Of a stretch of 64,000 nucleotides of DNA, positions 24,201-33,525 are shown piece after piece (the first letter of the stretch is position 1; each line of letters opens with the position of its first letter). The DNA comes from Sweltsa coloradensis (taxonomy: Eukaryota > Arthropoda > Insecta > Plecoptera > Chloroperlidae), in assembly GCA_024449915.1 (NCBI GenBank), contig JAMZAV010000956.1, positions 1 to 64,000 of the forward strand. Direction: 5' to 3'. Position numbers and translations under genes: made by a program. The notes beneath the pieces were generated by a model. That model did not search any database, was not told where the DNA came from, and was given only the letters and a program-made list of their open reading frames with translations.

Positions 24201-27200
24201 CTTAAAGGAATTAGTAAACATTCTTGTGGTAGTAGCTCTAATTTAGATAATATTCCGTCAAACTCGCAGGGTTGTGACATTTGTAGCGAAGATACTGGGG
24301 GTTCTGGCAGTAAATGTGCGCTAAAAGATGGCGCGCTTCCAACAGACGGGGATATTTCTAGTGTTATTACGGACGGACCGAAAGTAGTTATGGTTAAGTC
24401 GTCGTATATCGATCTCGAAACAGAATCCGGGCTTTTAAAAACAGACTTGGTCAACGAGAGCTGTACAAGTGGCTCAGAAACGACACAAACCGAATTAAAT
24501 TTAAACGTCTGGAATGCGATACCTCGAAGTTTCAGTGTAAGTTTGCCGGTAGTCAAGCAGCACAAGCGTCCAAAAAAGTCCTCGAAAATCTTGCGAAGAC
24601 ACACAGAAAAATACTGCGACAGATGCAAGACTCTTTTAAGGTTAAAATGTGATAAAGTTAGTGTACGTTTAGAAACAAACAACTGTCAAGAACAGACGTT
24701 CGTCACGTGCGAAAAGTGTTATTGCCATCTACAAAACGATACAAACTTTGGTAGTTTAGGCAATACCGACACGGATTGGACCCGTCTCGCGGAAGGGAGT
24801 TTGAAAAACATATCCAGATCTCACGACCACGTCGACTGTTCGTTGGCTGGCGAGGAGCTGGAGTCGAGCCTTGAACCTGAGACTGAGTGCCCCCGAGAAG
24901 ACAACGCAATATTCGAACAGTACGATCCGTCGGATGAGGAGATACTCGGTCCCGAAGCGCAGAGCACAGAGCCAAAGGTTGCAGTTCCTAAGGAAATCAC
25001 GTACAGTGATCTACACATTGTGGACATGCCACTTCCGAGGTAAGAGTTTTTTTTTTTATAAGGATAAAAACTAAAAAAGATTAAGAACAAGTTATCTGCT
25101 TGTTTAAAATGAATCCAAAATTATTTTATTTTGTATTACAGTATTTTTCTTTACAAAGACATATTAGAAATTTCCATGGCATTTGCATTGTTTGGACATG
25201 ATGCAAGTCAGCAGTACAAATAGCAGGAAAGGGGTAGGCTACCTAGTATAAGCCTAGTACATAGGCCTACAGTATAATTTAACAACCATAATTGTTCTAT
25301 CTGATGGATTTACATTCATGGCTAGATGCTGATACCCCACTGACTGGTAGAAAATAGAAATGTGGTCCAGATGACTGCTATGTGAGACTTCAAGACACTG
25401 TATTAAATAGGCCTAGACCTACATTTGTAATATTAGCCTAGGGATGCTGCATAGGCCTATGCACAATGATAAAATGAGATTTGTAAATGGTGAAAAGCAA
25501 ATCTAAAAGGTTATTACAGACAGCCTACATTTGTTCAAAATACATTTTTATTTTTTAGTTAGACTGGCCTACATAAAAATAAATGTTTATGTCATTTAAA
25601 CACTTTTAATGTCACAGTTGGACATTTCAGCAAAAGGCTTATCCCACCCACAGCTAGCACACTCCTCAAAAGGCTGTTGTCGTATTGCAGGTGTGACTCT
25701 CGCGACACGGAGGTGGTGGGCCTGGCAGCGTCCCTGCTAGGGGGCGTGTCCTCTCGCTACGTGCCGGACCTGGTGTTACAAGGCTGCTCCGCGCTGCCGC
25801 CCGGCTGGGAGGCGGGGCTTAGGAAGGACCTCACACTCACGGCCAAGCTGCCCCTCCTAGGTCACGAGATCACGGAGGCCGTGTGCATTGTTGCCAACAC
25901 GCAGACCTGGTGGGTTACATCGCCTCAAGTGGCCATTAGGGATGGGAAGGTTAAACATTTAGTGGCCGGGTAGAGGCTACTAAATTCGTCTTTAGGTTAA
26001 CCGTTTGTAGATTAAACAAACATCAAAATTGAAAAATGTCATTTTTGCGGGTAAACTGCGGTGAAACTGCCGCCGCCGTTATTACGGGTTTTGCGGCAAC
26101 AGACCGCCGGAATAATGGCAAATAAATATACTACATAGTGGTGCTATATTTTTACGTCCGATGCTTAAAATTGGCATCAATTGCGCAATATACATTGTTC
26201 CTTACAAATTGCACTTTCTGTTTTTGACAAGAGTGACACTTGGCAAGCAGCTGGTTCATCGTCTGGCACCGGCAAAGTGTGGTTAAAGTTAAATCGCGAG
26301 TAAACGGCTGTCGTCGTCATTACGGGTTCCGCGGAAACAGACCGCCGGAAAACGGCGCACAATTAATCGATAGCGCGTCCCAAAAAAGTGGTTAATCGTT
26401 TAAACGTGATAAATTCAAGGGGTAAAAGTAAAACGTTTAGGAACTACCCGTTTTTAGTTTTTACCCATCCCTAGTGGCCATATTTGGCTTATTTCTCGAT
26501 TTGTTTTGTCGGGAAATATTCTTGTACGTAAATTTGATAATTAATAGAATCCAGAAACTAAGTTAAGTTACCAGCTCGGTGGTCCAGTTGGCTAAGGAAC
26601 CTATTTGGAATCTGGGTGACCTGGGTTCAAATTCTGGTTTAAGATTGCAAAAATAATTGTTATTGGATTGGCAATTGGTTGCAGAAGGAAGTGTTCACCC
26701 ATTTTGTATGATTTTAGCATATTTATAGAAAATTAGAGATGTTCAACGATATTGATTCTTCGATACAAAACGATACGGTATCGATATCGCAGAAAAATTT
26801 AGCCTATTTTTGATATCGATATCCCGCTGTCATATCGGAAATATCGCGATATCGTAGCTTTATCATTCTTGATGTTAAATGTCCCGCCGCGGTCTGCACT
26901 ACACATTTCTGCAGTTCAACAGAACGCTCCTCCCACTTCTCCGCTACGATCCTCGCCAGCGCCTAGCCAATGCGCGTGCACCCCCCTCCAACTTTGCTCT
27001 CGATTCACGTAGCGTGCTGCATGGGACTTCAGTCAAGTTGCTCCTGTTGTAGTGACAACATCGACGACGCGACTCGTTATCTTTCCACGCTCCGAGGTCA
27101 AGCATTATTTATTATATGAGGCATAAAAAACATGTTTCAATAGATTCACTTGAAATCTAGATGACTTAACTAATATCCCATCAATATCAAGCACACAAGA

Positions 27201-29880
27201 CTAGCATTCACGATCACGTATGAAAAATCGTCATTTTCGCTGTGAAAAAAATTCGATATCGCAATATTGATATTACTTTTGAAATTACAACATCGCGATA
27301 TGATATCCGTAAAATTGCACCGATATCGATACTGAAAAAAATATCGTTGAACATCTTGGAAATACTAAATTTGAATAGCCTACAGGTGGAGCTAGTGAGT
27401 GAATCTATCCTGCTAAGTTCTTGCTCGAGAAGCCATTTTAAATATGATCTTTGAAACTACATAGTGTTTTTCCAATTTAAACATCACTTTTGCAATACAA
27501 ATTAAATTAGGCCTCCTTAAAATTCAAAATTTTCCAAAGAACTGTAGAAATCACAGAAAACCAGAAATTATTGCTAAAATCAAGTTCTTTATCGCATACT
27601 CTGCCCACATGGGCTCAACAACTACAACTGAACTAGGCCTATGTTGCCATACACTTGCACCCCTCCAACTTGGAATAGGCTACTGCAGGGTGGTGTTTAT
27701 TGAAGGTTAAATGTTCTTTTGCAGGGAGGTGCAGCTGGTTTCGAGCCACGCGTACATTGTGGACAAGCCGGGGACATTCGGTGTTTGTGTTGGCATGTCA
27801 CAGTTGGTAGCCAATATGCTGGAATCGCTTGTTCATCTCTGGAAGTTAAAAATGCCACCAGAGCATGTAAGTTGTCATGAATTTCCTTTACTTTAATCGG
27901 GCTTTAGATAGAGTAAGGTGCCAAAGTAAATAAAAAACAAAAAAAAAATCAGATTAATATTGTGTATTGTATTGTATTGTATTTATTTTTGTAAAGCTGA
28001 CCCCTTGCATAGCGTGTTCGGGGTATTTTACATGTCAGTAACTTAAAATTAAATTAAAAATTTACATTTACATTCATATCACACACATAATAATTGATTC
28101 AGTCCACAAATACACATTTTCATATCACTATGCACTTAACTTAAAATCATCAATCACAGGATATAGTAGAAAGTAGATACACAAAACTCTGCATGGTAAC
28201 TGCAATTTACTATCCTACATGATAAAACCTGTTGTCTGATAAAATGTAAATTATACATCTAAAATAAATATCCTATCACATACTATTGCTTGACTAATCA
28301 TTTTACCATTTTCTAGTGAACCTGATTTATCCTACAATGCCCCACTAGTATCTTTGACTGTTTCCCCCTTTTGAAAATCAGAAATTGAGTAGAAAGCATT
28401 TTCTTCAGGTACTGTTGAGTTATTCAGAGGAATTGTCTACGTTTTCTTTTTCTGCTAGAATATTCTCGGGTAAGCAATTTAAAAATGTTAGGGCTCTCCT
28501 GTGAGACCCTTTTTGGCTCCTTGTCAAGTTGCATCTTTCTACGTATATTTTTCTTTATTCCTAGTGTCATGTCAATGCATATTTTTATTTACTGAAGCTT
28601 CTATCCGATGTTTAGCAATGAGTTTGACAATTCATATACATAAATACAAGGTACTGTAAGTATTTCTAATTTTTTGAAGTAATTTACACAGGATTCTCTG
28701 ATGCCTAATCCCGCAATTACACGGACAGCCTTCTTGTGGATTTTAAATATATCTCCTAAATGTGTCGTACTACCCCAAGGGCCCAAACTGGTATGCCATA
28801 CCTCACAATGGATTCAAAATATGCATGGTAAGCTACTTTAGCCGTTTCTGCTCCAACAGATTCATAAATTATTCTCAATGCAAAACATGCAGACCCTAAT
28901 CTTGAGGTAAGTTTATTTAAATGAGCTTCCCAATTTAAGTTTTCATCAATGGTTAAACCAAGAAAGGGAATATCTATAACTCGTTCTACTTCAACATTAT
29001 TTATCTCTATTTTGGGATGGTTTTTTATTTGTTTTTGAGGTAGCCGGAATTGAATGTAGTTTGTTTGGCAAGTCTTGAAATTTCAAGCAGAGATTAAGCC
29101 TGTACGAGTAATGAATGACGTTTTTGAGGCTACAATAGGAAGTTCCTAAGCTATTCGTTTATGTACCGTACTCAAGTGGGCTGGTATGTAGTAAAATAAC
29201 TTGTCATGTGCAACAATCATCATCATTGTAGCTGTTGGCACGTCCAACTCTGCATTGAAGAGAGGCCTCTCCATCTTCTCTCCTGACATCATTCTTCTCA
29301 GAAATCTTGCTCTTTCCATCCTTTTGACAATGTCTGAACCATTAAACTTCTCTCTCCAGTTTGCTCGATTAAATTCCTTTTGCCTACTTATTTTCAAATA
29401 TCCTCATTTGGATTCTGTATTCGGTCCCATCTGGCCCTACCTACAACACCTCAAATATTATCAAACTTCATATCCATGCTACGACAAAATTCAAATTTAT
29501 TTTTTTATTTTTTTAAATATCGATAATGTAGGCCTAGGTAGAATCGGTTCCACCGACGCAAACGAACGAGCCAGTGTATACAGTTTCACATGTGCAAACA
29601 AACAATCCTAAAGCTCCCCCAGCATGAATGTTAATTCTATGTACATAATCTTGACGTGTGTTTTGTGTTCCAGTGCCTGCTTCACCTGGAGGCTAAACTC
29701 CGTGAGCTCTTCCTGCGTAGTCAAGCACTGGCCGAGCTCCTCCTAACCACAGAGTTCTGCAACATGGAACTGTTGACTACCTCGCTGAATCTAGAAGCCA
29801 ACGACGTCCCCCTCCTGCTCGCCGTCGCGTCCACTCACTCGCCGCAGATAGCGCACCGCTACGGGCTAAGCTTCGGTTAA
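12111..29880 (+). CDS. FNIP: Folliculin-interacting protein (FNIP1/FNIP2 orthologue), ten joined exons
   Basis: The exons are 12111-12283, 13212-13300, 13792-13962, 18653-18848, 19425-19721, 20452-20566, 22251-25039, 25691-25909, 27725-27866 and 29674-29880. All introns are GT..AG and every junction keeps the frame, giving 1,465 residues to a TAA. FNIP proteins bind folliculin (a lysosomal RagC/D GAP complex), AMPK and HSP90 in nutrient signalling. Diagnostic blocks in order are [88 protein letters not shown] and LTTEFCNMELLTTSLNLEAN, covering the FNIP N, middle and C regions. The large exon 7 is a long disordered Ser/Asn-rich insert, making this longer than human FNIP1 (about 1,166). The initiator exon was not found; a candidate earlier exon is at 9497. 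A polyadenylation signal AATAAA lies at 29989. Confidence 0.95.
12362..12655 (+). repeat. SINE S1, partial copy in a FNIP intron
   Basis: It matches 18240-18545, including AACGGTGACTT, GCCGTCCTAGCAACG and CTGAGTGGGTAGACTCTAAA, with a (TTTA)n tail. The tRNA-like head is missing. It reads TTCTATAACTGAG where the 18.5-kb copy carries an inserted TAGGCCTA. 12656-13211 is otherwise unremarkable intron. Confidence 0.7.
13212..13300 (+). CDS. FNIP: FNIP exon (visible exon 2)
   Basis: The acceptor CTCTTTCAG ends at 13211 and the donor is CTAG|GTAAGC. It encodes DRSLEDSYGSSVNSMSEYF, at the position of the vertebrate GSLNTLQDS-type Ser-rich stretch. It starts by completing a Ser codon from the previous exon. 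Confidence 0.88.
13792..13962 (+). CDS. FNIP: FNIP exon (visible exon 3)
   Basis: The acceptor TTCTTTCAG ends at 13791 and the donor is ACA|GTAAGT. The spliced frame gives ASGPLDVPMGEIAVPKPSRY and a DSGFCGDFSLQS block, matching the vertebrate VDMPSR...DSGIARSASL segment. A longer open frame here (13732-14025) is in the wrong register. Confidence 0.88.
13963..16222. other. FNIP intron with repeat remnants
   Basis: 13990-14330 contains CATTCCATATCAAATCAACAC and resembles dispersed repeat DNA. 15078-15090 on the minus strand is a B box (GGTTCGATCCC) in a tRNA-like SINE fragment. The rest is AT-rich with no exon signal that fits FNIP. Confidence 0.45.
16223..16637. mobile_element. Foldback element: near-perfect inverted repeat, arms about 160 bp
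   Basis: The left arm 16223-16383 and the right arm 16482-16637 are reverse complements with few differences, separated by about 98 bp. Shared blocks include GGGCCAAGCTCAT and CAGTGTCCCATAACAGCATC. The spacer has ATTAATTTAAACGTAA twice. There is no ORF. The transcript (FNIP intron) would form a very long hairpin. Confidence 0.88.
17490..17640 (+). repeat. Repeat R5, copy 1
   Basis: It matches 44347-44480 (for example AGCCCCACCCGTCTGGTCAG and AGCAAACTTTTTCAA). It is non-coding. 16638-17489 and 17641-18089 are intron with a short AGT/AGC microsatellite (17651-17680) and nothing else. Confidence 0.65.
18090..18545 (+). repeat. tRNA-derived SINE S1, near full-length
   Basis: A TGGTCCGGTGGTC A-box-like block and the B box GGTTTGAATCC (18146-18156) form a tRNA-like head. 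It is followed by a body shared with 12362-12655 and 7724-7870 and an end GGTAGACTCTAAAT. TAGGCCTA at 18505-18512 is absent from the other two copies. Confidence 0.7.
18653..18848 (+). CDS. FNIP: FNIP exon (visible exon 4)
   Basis: The acceptor TTATTCACAG ends at 18652 and the donor is ATGAG|GTAGGC. It encodes [18 protein letters not shown] and TKLGLAVVVTLTEE, matching vertebrate SYQRRWLRSQTTSLE and KIAISIIFSL. Confidence 0.93.
19425..19721 (+). CDS. FNIP: FNIP exon (visible exon 5)
   Basis: The acceptor CACACTTAG ends at 19424 and the donor is AATTT|GTAAGT. It encodes the helical REMEVFLFEHMSIIEAMIER block and PIWLTLTSTENK, equivalent to vertebrate FPLFESHMNRLK and PVWLTMMSG. Confidence 0.92.
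20452..20566 (+). CDS. FNIP: FNIP exon (visible exon 6)
   Basis: The acceptor TTTCTTTCAG ends at 20451 and the donor is TTCG|GTAAGT. It encodes FVSTLVTGILTHHLGWVNTV, matching vertebrate [20 protein letters not shown]. Confidence 0.93.
21593..21866. mobile_element. hAT-type MITE with exact 8-bp TSD GAAAATAA
   Basis: Imperfect TIRs (TAGTGTTTTGGGA... and ...TCCCAACCCTA) are flanked by GAAAATAA at 21585-21592 and 21867-21874. An 8-bp target duplication is the hAT hallmark. A related copy is at about 35265-35572. The interior repeats GACATCGAT. No transposase. Confidence 0.85.
22060..22235 (+). mobile_element. Non-LTR retrotransposon 3' end (UTR only)
   Basis: A GCCGGCTTCTTCTTAAGC block followed by TTTTTGTAATCAATTG and a degenerate (TGAAA)n tail ends 15 bp before the acceptor of the large FNIP exon. 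There is no ORF. Inferred from the tail structure. Confidence 0.45.
22251..25039 (+). CDS. FNIP: FNIP large central exon (visible exon 7, 2,789 bp)
   Basis: The acceptor TTTCTTTATAG ends at 22250 and the donor is CCGAG|GTAAGA. It starts with [20 protein letters not shown], the strongest FNIP signature, then about 750 low-complexity residues rich in Ser, Asn, Asp and Thr, then [13 protein letters not shown], a basic KRPKKSSKILRR stretch and a cysteine cluster (C1136..C1139 and C1167..C1170.C1172.H1173 of the visible protein). It ends before CDSRDTE of the next exon. The phase is 0 in and 2 out. Confidence 0.95.
25691..25909 (+). CDS. FNIP: FNIP exon (visible exon 8)
   Basis: The acceptor TATTGCAG ends at 25690 and the donor is ACCTG|GTGGGT. 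It encodes [20 protein letters not shown] and [17 protein letters not shown], the conserved start of the FNIP C-terminal domain. Its GC content is clearly higher than its surroundings. Confidence 0.95.
25937..26473. mobile_element. hAT-type MITE with exact 8-bp TSD GTGGCCAT
   Basis: TAGGGATGGG and CCCATCCCTA termini are flanked by GTGGCCAT (25929-25936 and 26474-26481). It inserted 27 bp after a FNIP donor site without harming it. Two internal CATTACGGGTT/ACAGACCGCCGGAA modules lie about 250 bp apart. Confidence 0.9.
26576..26690 (+). repeat. tRNA-derived SINE head (A and B boxes)
   Basis: TGGTCCAGTTGGCTAAGG resembles an A-box region and GGGTTCAAATTC a B box, about 40 bp apart as in tRNA. 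The stem pairing is poor. It is a SINE fragment rather than a tRNA gene. Confidence 0.5.
26733..27358. mobile_element. MITE with AGATGTTCAACGATAT TIRs
   Basis: AGATGTTCAACGATAT at the left and ATATCGTTGAACATCT at the right are inverted repeats. The interior near both ends is rich in CGATATCGAT. No clean target duplication was found, so the superfamily is open. Confidence 0.7.
27725..27866 (+). CDS. FNIP: FNIP exon (visible exon 9)
   Basis: The acceptor TTTTGCAG ends at 27724 (27717-27724) and the donor is GCAT|GTAAGT. It encodes EVQLVSSHAYIVDKPGTFGV and SQLVANMLESLVHLWKLKMP, matching the vertebrate [20 protein letters not shown] segment. Confidence 0.95.
27958..29060 (-). mobile_element. Decayed non-LTR retrotransposon in a FNIP intron
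   Basis: On the minus strand, 29060-28601 encodes reverse transcriptase C-terminal sequence with LGLTIDENLNWEAHLNKLTS, then YHAYFESIVRYGIPVW, one frameshift, and HLGDIFKIHKKAVRVIAG, a common Jockey-like arrangement. The 3' end is the (TGTAT)n tract at 27958-27983. 5'-truncated and inactive. Confidence 0.8.
29674..29880 (+). CDS. FNIP: FNIP terminal exon (visible exon 10)
   Basis: The acceptor TTGTGTTCCAG ends at 29673 and the stop is TAA 29878-29880. It encodes CLLHLEAKLRELFLRSQALA and NDVPLLLAVASTHSPQIAHR, matching the vertebrate C-terminus NDLPLLTAIASTHSPYVAQ closely. AATAAA lies at 29989-29994. Confidence 0.95.
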   Translation, partial: CLLHLEAKLRELFLRSQALAELLLTTEFCNMELLTTSLNLEANDVPLLLAVASTHSPQIAHRYGLSFG

Positions 29881-29988
29881 CGTCTGGCTCACTTAGGGTT
29901 TAATAATTTATTATTTAATTTATCTACTTCCGTTGACCGACGTGAGAATATTGCAGCTTTTTTTAGTGGTGTAAAGTCAAATTAAAAC

Positions 29989-29994
29989 AATAAA
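29989..29994 (+). promoter_or_regulatory. Probable FNIP polyadenylation signal
   Basis: AATAAA, 109 bp after the FNIP stop codon; a short 3' UTR is implied. Confidence 0.55.
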
Positions 29995-30237
29995 TGTGAG
30001 GATGGATGGCATCACATCTTGGGAAGTTCTCCGTGCTTCCATTTACGAGACGTTGCTTATACGATCAGTGGCCTTCTTGACCATACTCTAGCAAGGATAC
30101 ATAGTCGGTATTCCATATAGGTGTCATGTTGGGATTGGGAAAAACGATTACTAGGTAGTTTCCTAAATGTTTTAATCCATAAACAAATCGTTAATTATTG
30201 GTTTACCACCCTCAACCTTAAAAAAACAGGTTAAAAC

Positions 30238-30632
30238 CAGTCTTGGGCATGTTCCCCTCAAAAAGGAACTTTGAAAAGTTAAGTTACTTCTGCCTAAAAA
30301 GGAACTTGGTTCTTTTCACGTTCCTCATACCATCACTGATTTAAATAATAATAAAGTGAAATGAGTTTGAGTGAGTCCCAGGCCATCTGACGAGGGGGGC
30401 GCCATTTTCGAAAAAACAAGATGTCACATTGATATTTTCATACTGCAGTTTATGAATTCAGCTACTGGAATTCGAAGGGATTACGACGACGAAAGGAACT
30501 TATAAAGGAACGTTAAATTCGTTCCAAGTTCCCACCAAATAGTAACTTTGACGTTACAAGTTCCTGATCAAAGAAAAGGAACTCGTTCCCACAAAAGTTC
30601 CTGAAAAAGGAACGCGTTCCTCCCCAAGACTG
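30238..30632. mobile_element. hAT-type MITE with exact 8-bp TSD GTTAAAAC
   Basis: CAGTCTTGGG and CCCAAGACTG termini are flanked by GTTAAAAC (30230-30237 and 30633-30640). The interior repeats AAAAGGAAC/GTTCC words. Confidence 0.9.
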
Positions 30633-30892
30633 GTTAAAACGGCCATTAAAACAAAACGCATTGAAATACTCTAAAAATGGTCATCTCTCACTTTTGAGTG
30701 TGAGTGAGGGTCATTTTTTATTCTTGATAGGTAAGAGCCTAGTGTATTAATTTTGAAATATGGATTTAATAAAAAAAGACATTCAGTCCCATTAATTTTT
30801 TTTGCATTTTTATCTTTGCTAACTGACGACAAATGTAATTACCTCCAACCAATCATTCAACCACTAAACAGGAAACAATAAACATCTAAAAC

Positions 30893-31293
30893 TAGGGATG
30901 GACGAACCTTAAATTTCTGAATTTCGAACCGAACTCCAACTTGTGAACCAAAAAAGTTTTGAACTTCGAACTCGAACCGAACTCTTGCAAATTTGTTTGA
31001 AAAGTAAAAAAAAGTGGCCCTTGGTCCACAAATCGGTGTGAATGGAAACTGTTACTAGTACGTACTTTAAAGATAGAATTGTAAATTAAAATGCCATATT
31101 AACATAGGCCTATGGCTATGCGACCCCATTTTGGTGTTGGAATTGATGATAATATAACATGCAAGATATACTCTAAAAATGGAAGTCATTTAAAGTCAAA
31201 GTTCGGAAAAAGTTTGAAATTTTAATAAACCACGAACTCGAACCGAACTTCTAAAAAAGTTTCAAACCGAAAACGATCGTTCGTCCATCCCTA
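30893..31293. mobile_element. hAT-type MITE with exact 8-bp TSD TCTAAAAC
   Basis: TAGGGATGGACGAAC and GTTCGTCCATCCCTA are inverted termini flanked by TCTAAAAC (30885-30892 and 31294-31301). The interior has GAACTCGAACCGAAC words. It shares TAGGGATGG with the element at 25937. 31302-32185 holds nothing recognisable. Confidence 0.92.
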
Positions 31294-32185
31294 TCTAAAA
31301 CAAGACGTTACAGTTACACTATTTCATTCTTAGTTGCAAATAATATGGTGCTCGTCAAAAGCACAGAGGAGATGTAGCCACCAGCCAGCCAATTATTAAC
31401 GGATGGGACGACAAATTGATCTTTCTTTTCATTTTTATTGTAGTTAATGAGTTAAGCAGTGATTTTGGTTGAGAGGGAAGATAGTCCTAAAACATGCAGT
31501 AAATTGGCTATTGATCGTTACAAGAAATAAAATGTATCGATAGATAATAGATATGGCTTCTCAAAAAGTATCCCTAATTATTTGTGATGGTGTTGGAAAG
31601 AGTTCATTTTGTAACATATAAATACGTACCTTTCATTTTTATATTTGCGTAAATATTGCCTACATCTACATTAGGCTCGCTTAGTCATAGTATAAGATTA
31701 AATTGTAGCATATTGGTAAACCCTTAAAGTGGCTCCATCGAGTGTACCAGCGGACTCAAGAGTATAATATTATTATTCAGTAACAGCTTATAAAATATGG
31801 CCTAGTTAGTATTTTTATATCAGATAATCTTACAACTGTAGTTTATTTTACTACTGTAAGTATTAATTTATTTTTAATTGTTACATTTAGGAAAAACCTA
31901 TTTATTTGCATCTTTTATTGGTACAGTTGCTAAACTGACTAGTTAAGTATTTGCCAACCTCGGAAATCGAAACGTCCCATCAAAATAACACGTTAATCAC
32001 TAAATTAGGCTAATGGGCTAATGGACGAAATAATGCTTAGTTCGTTAAACATTAAACATTCAATATGATTGGCTTTCATGTAATTATAAACAATAAATAT
32101 ACGATATGTAATAGTTGGAAACTTCTTCTTGAGAGTTTGGCCAACCTGGTATTTGGCTTGGCAAACATGGCACGGGCTGCCTTCT

Positions 32186-32628
32186 CATTCTGATCGAGTG
32201 TGGATGCGTCGAGAGAACTGCCACTCGAAAGTGTTTCATACCACAGTACACAGTAATTGCGTACACATGCTATGAACAGACGTCAATTACAATCAAGAAA
32301 TATTGGCAGTAGGCTTTAAAAGTGTCCTAATTGCCATCACAAAACTTTTACGCTCGCTTTGAGTCGGCGTGCATATCTGCTGGGTTGAAGGAAACGGACG
32401 GATCGCTATGGACCATCTATGCTGTGTGGTCGCAGTTGGTCCAACGGTTAGCGCGCTCGTTTTGTAAGCAAAAGGTCGCCGGTTCGAGTCCCGGCTGCGA
32501 AAACTTTTTTACCTTTTTTTATTGATCCCATCATTATTGTTTACTTCTTATCGATAACGGGTTACGATTTTATATCTTTTCATTTAAAATTACTCGAACA
32601 CAAAGACATTCTTCCCTCAACGGTTGGC
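32186..32628 (+). repeat. Repeat R6, copy 1, with an embedded tRNA-like unit
   Basis: It aligns over its full length to 58106-58556, starting at CATTCTGATCGAGTG and ending near TTCCCTCAAC. The tRNA-like piece is 32429-32502. It is non-coding. Confidence 0.85.
32429..32502 (+). tRNA. tRNA-like pseudogene (apparent anticodon TGT) inside R6
   Basis: The acceptor arms TCGCAG/CTGCGA pair, the A box is TGGTCCAACGG and the B box GGTTCGAGTCC. The T stem is broken by one base (GCCGG against CCCGGC gives an 8-base loop), the anticodon stem pairs badly and the first base pair is G-A. A working tRNA-Thr is unlikely. Confidence 0.5.
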
Positions 32629-32772
32629 TATAGGGCTAGTTTTGGGTGTATAGTGTAGTCAAGAGTATTTGCTTTTACCGGCTTCAGCCTGCGCACTGCG
32701 CCCAATATTGAGTTTTTTTAAATATGAAATTTATCCAAATATCTTACATAGGCCCTATACATGACATACACC

Positions 32773-33525
32773 AGGAAAACGCTTAAGTCCCGCCGCGTTG
32801 TTGGATGAGCGTAATTGGTGAATTGAGTTGCCATTGTGTTATGCGGATTTTCTGTTGTTCTGTGGAAAAATCATTACTAAGTTGAAGATTTTTTTTAAAA
32901 AATTTAAATTAAATTTTAAATTTTTTAAATTAATTTCGTTTTAAAAAAGATAAAAATCGTAAAATTGCGATTATCATTAGAAATAATTATTCGATTGCGC
33001 TCAAATTTAACACGAATATATTAATTCATAAATTTAAGGTTCTGTGAAAAAATTATTACAATCGGTTAAAGCATGTAGGTGTTATAAGTCAAAGAATTGT
33101 TTTAAAAAAGAAAAAACCCGTAAAATTTCGATTTTCATGAGAAATAATTTTTCGATTGCGCTCAAATTTCACACGAATATCTTAATTCATAAAATTATGG
33201 TTCTGTGAAAAAACTCATTTAAATCGAATAAAGCATGTAGGAGTATAAGTCGAAATTTTTTTTAAAAATCGAAAAAAATCGTAAAATTGCGATTTTCATG
33301 AGAAATAATTTTTTGATTGCGCTCAAAAACGTGGTAGTTCCAAGTTCAGAGATTTTGAAGGTCTTCATAAAATTTAATTGCAATTGGAGTATCGGTTTAG
33401 CCGGAATCGTGCTGACGAACACACAATACAGAAAAAAAGAAAAAAAAAAACATTCCGGATTTTTTTCTCCAGTGTAGTGAAATGGAATCTTCGCTTCGCT
33501 CGCTACGCTCGCTACGCTCATCCAA
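32773..33525 (+). repeat. Repeat R2, copy b
   Basis: It runs from AGGAAAACGCTTAAGTCCCG to CGCTCATCCAA, forward. It is close to copy d over its length, with several internal units of about 120 bp. It reads GTTATAAGTC where copy d has an insertion containing TAGGCCTA. Confidence 0.85.

Noticed and set aside
22277..25090. Several 70-180-residue frames, both strands, over the large FNIP exon
   Set aside because: All are alternative-frame shadows of the 930-codon FNIP frame.
32429..32502. Functional tRNA-Thr gene
   Set aside because: T stem and anticodon stem are defective and the sequence is part of a dispersed repeat.
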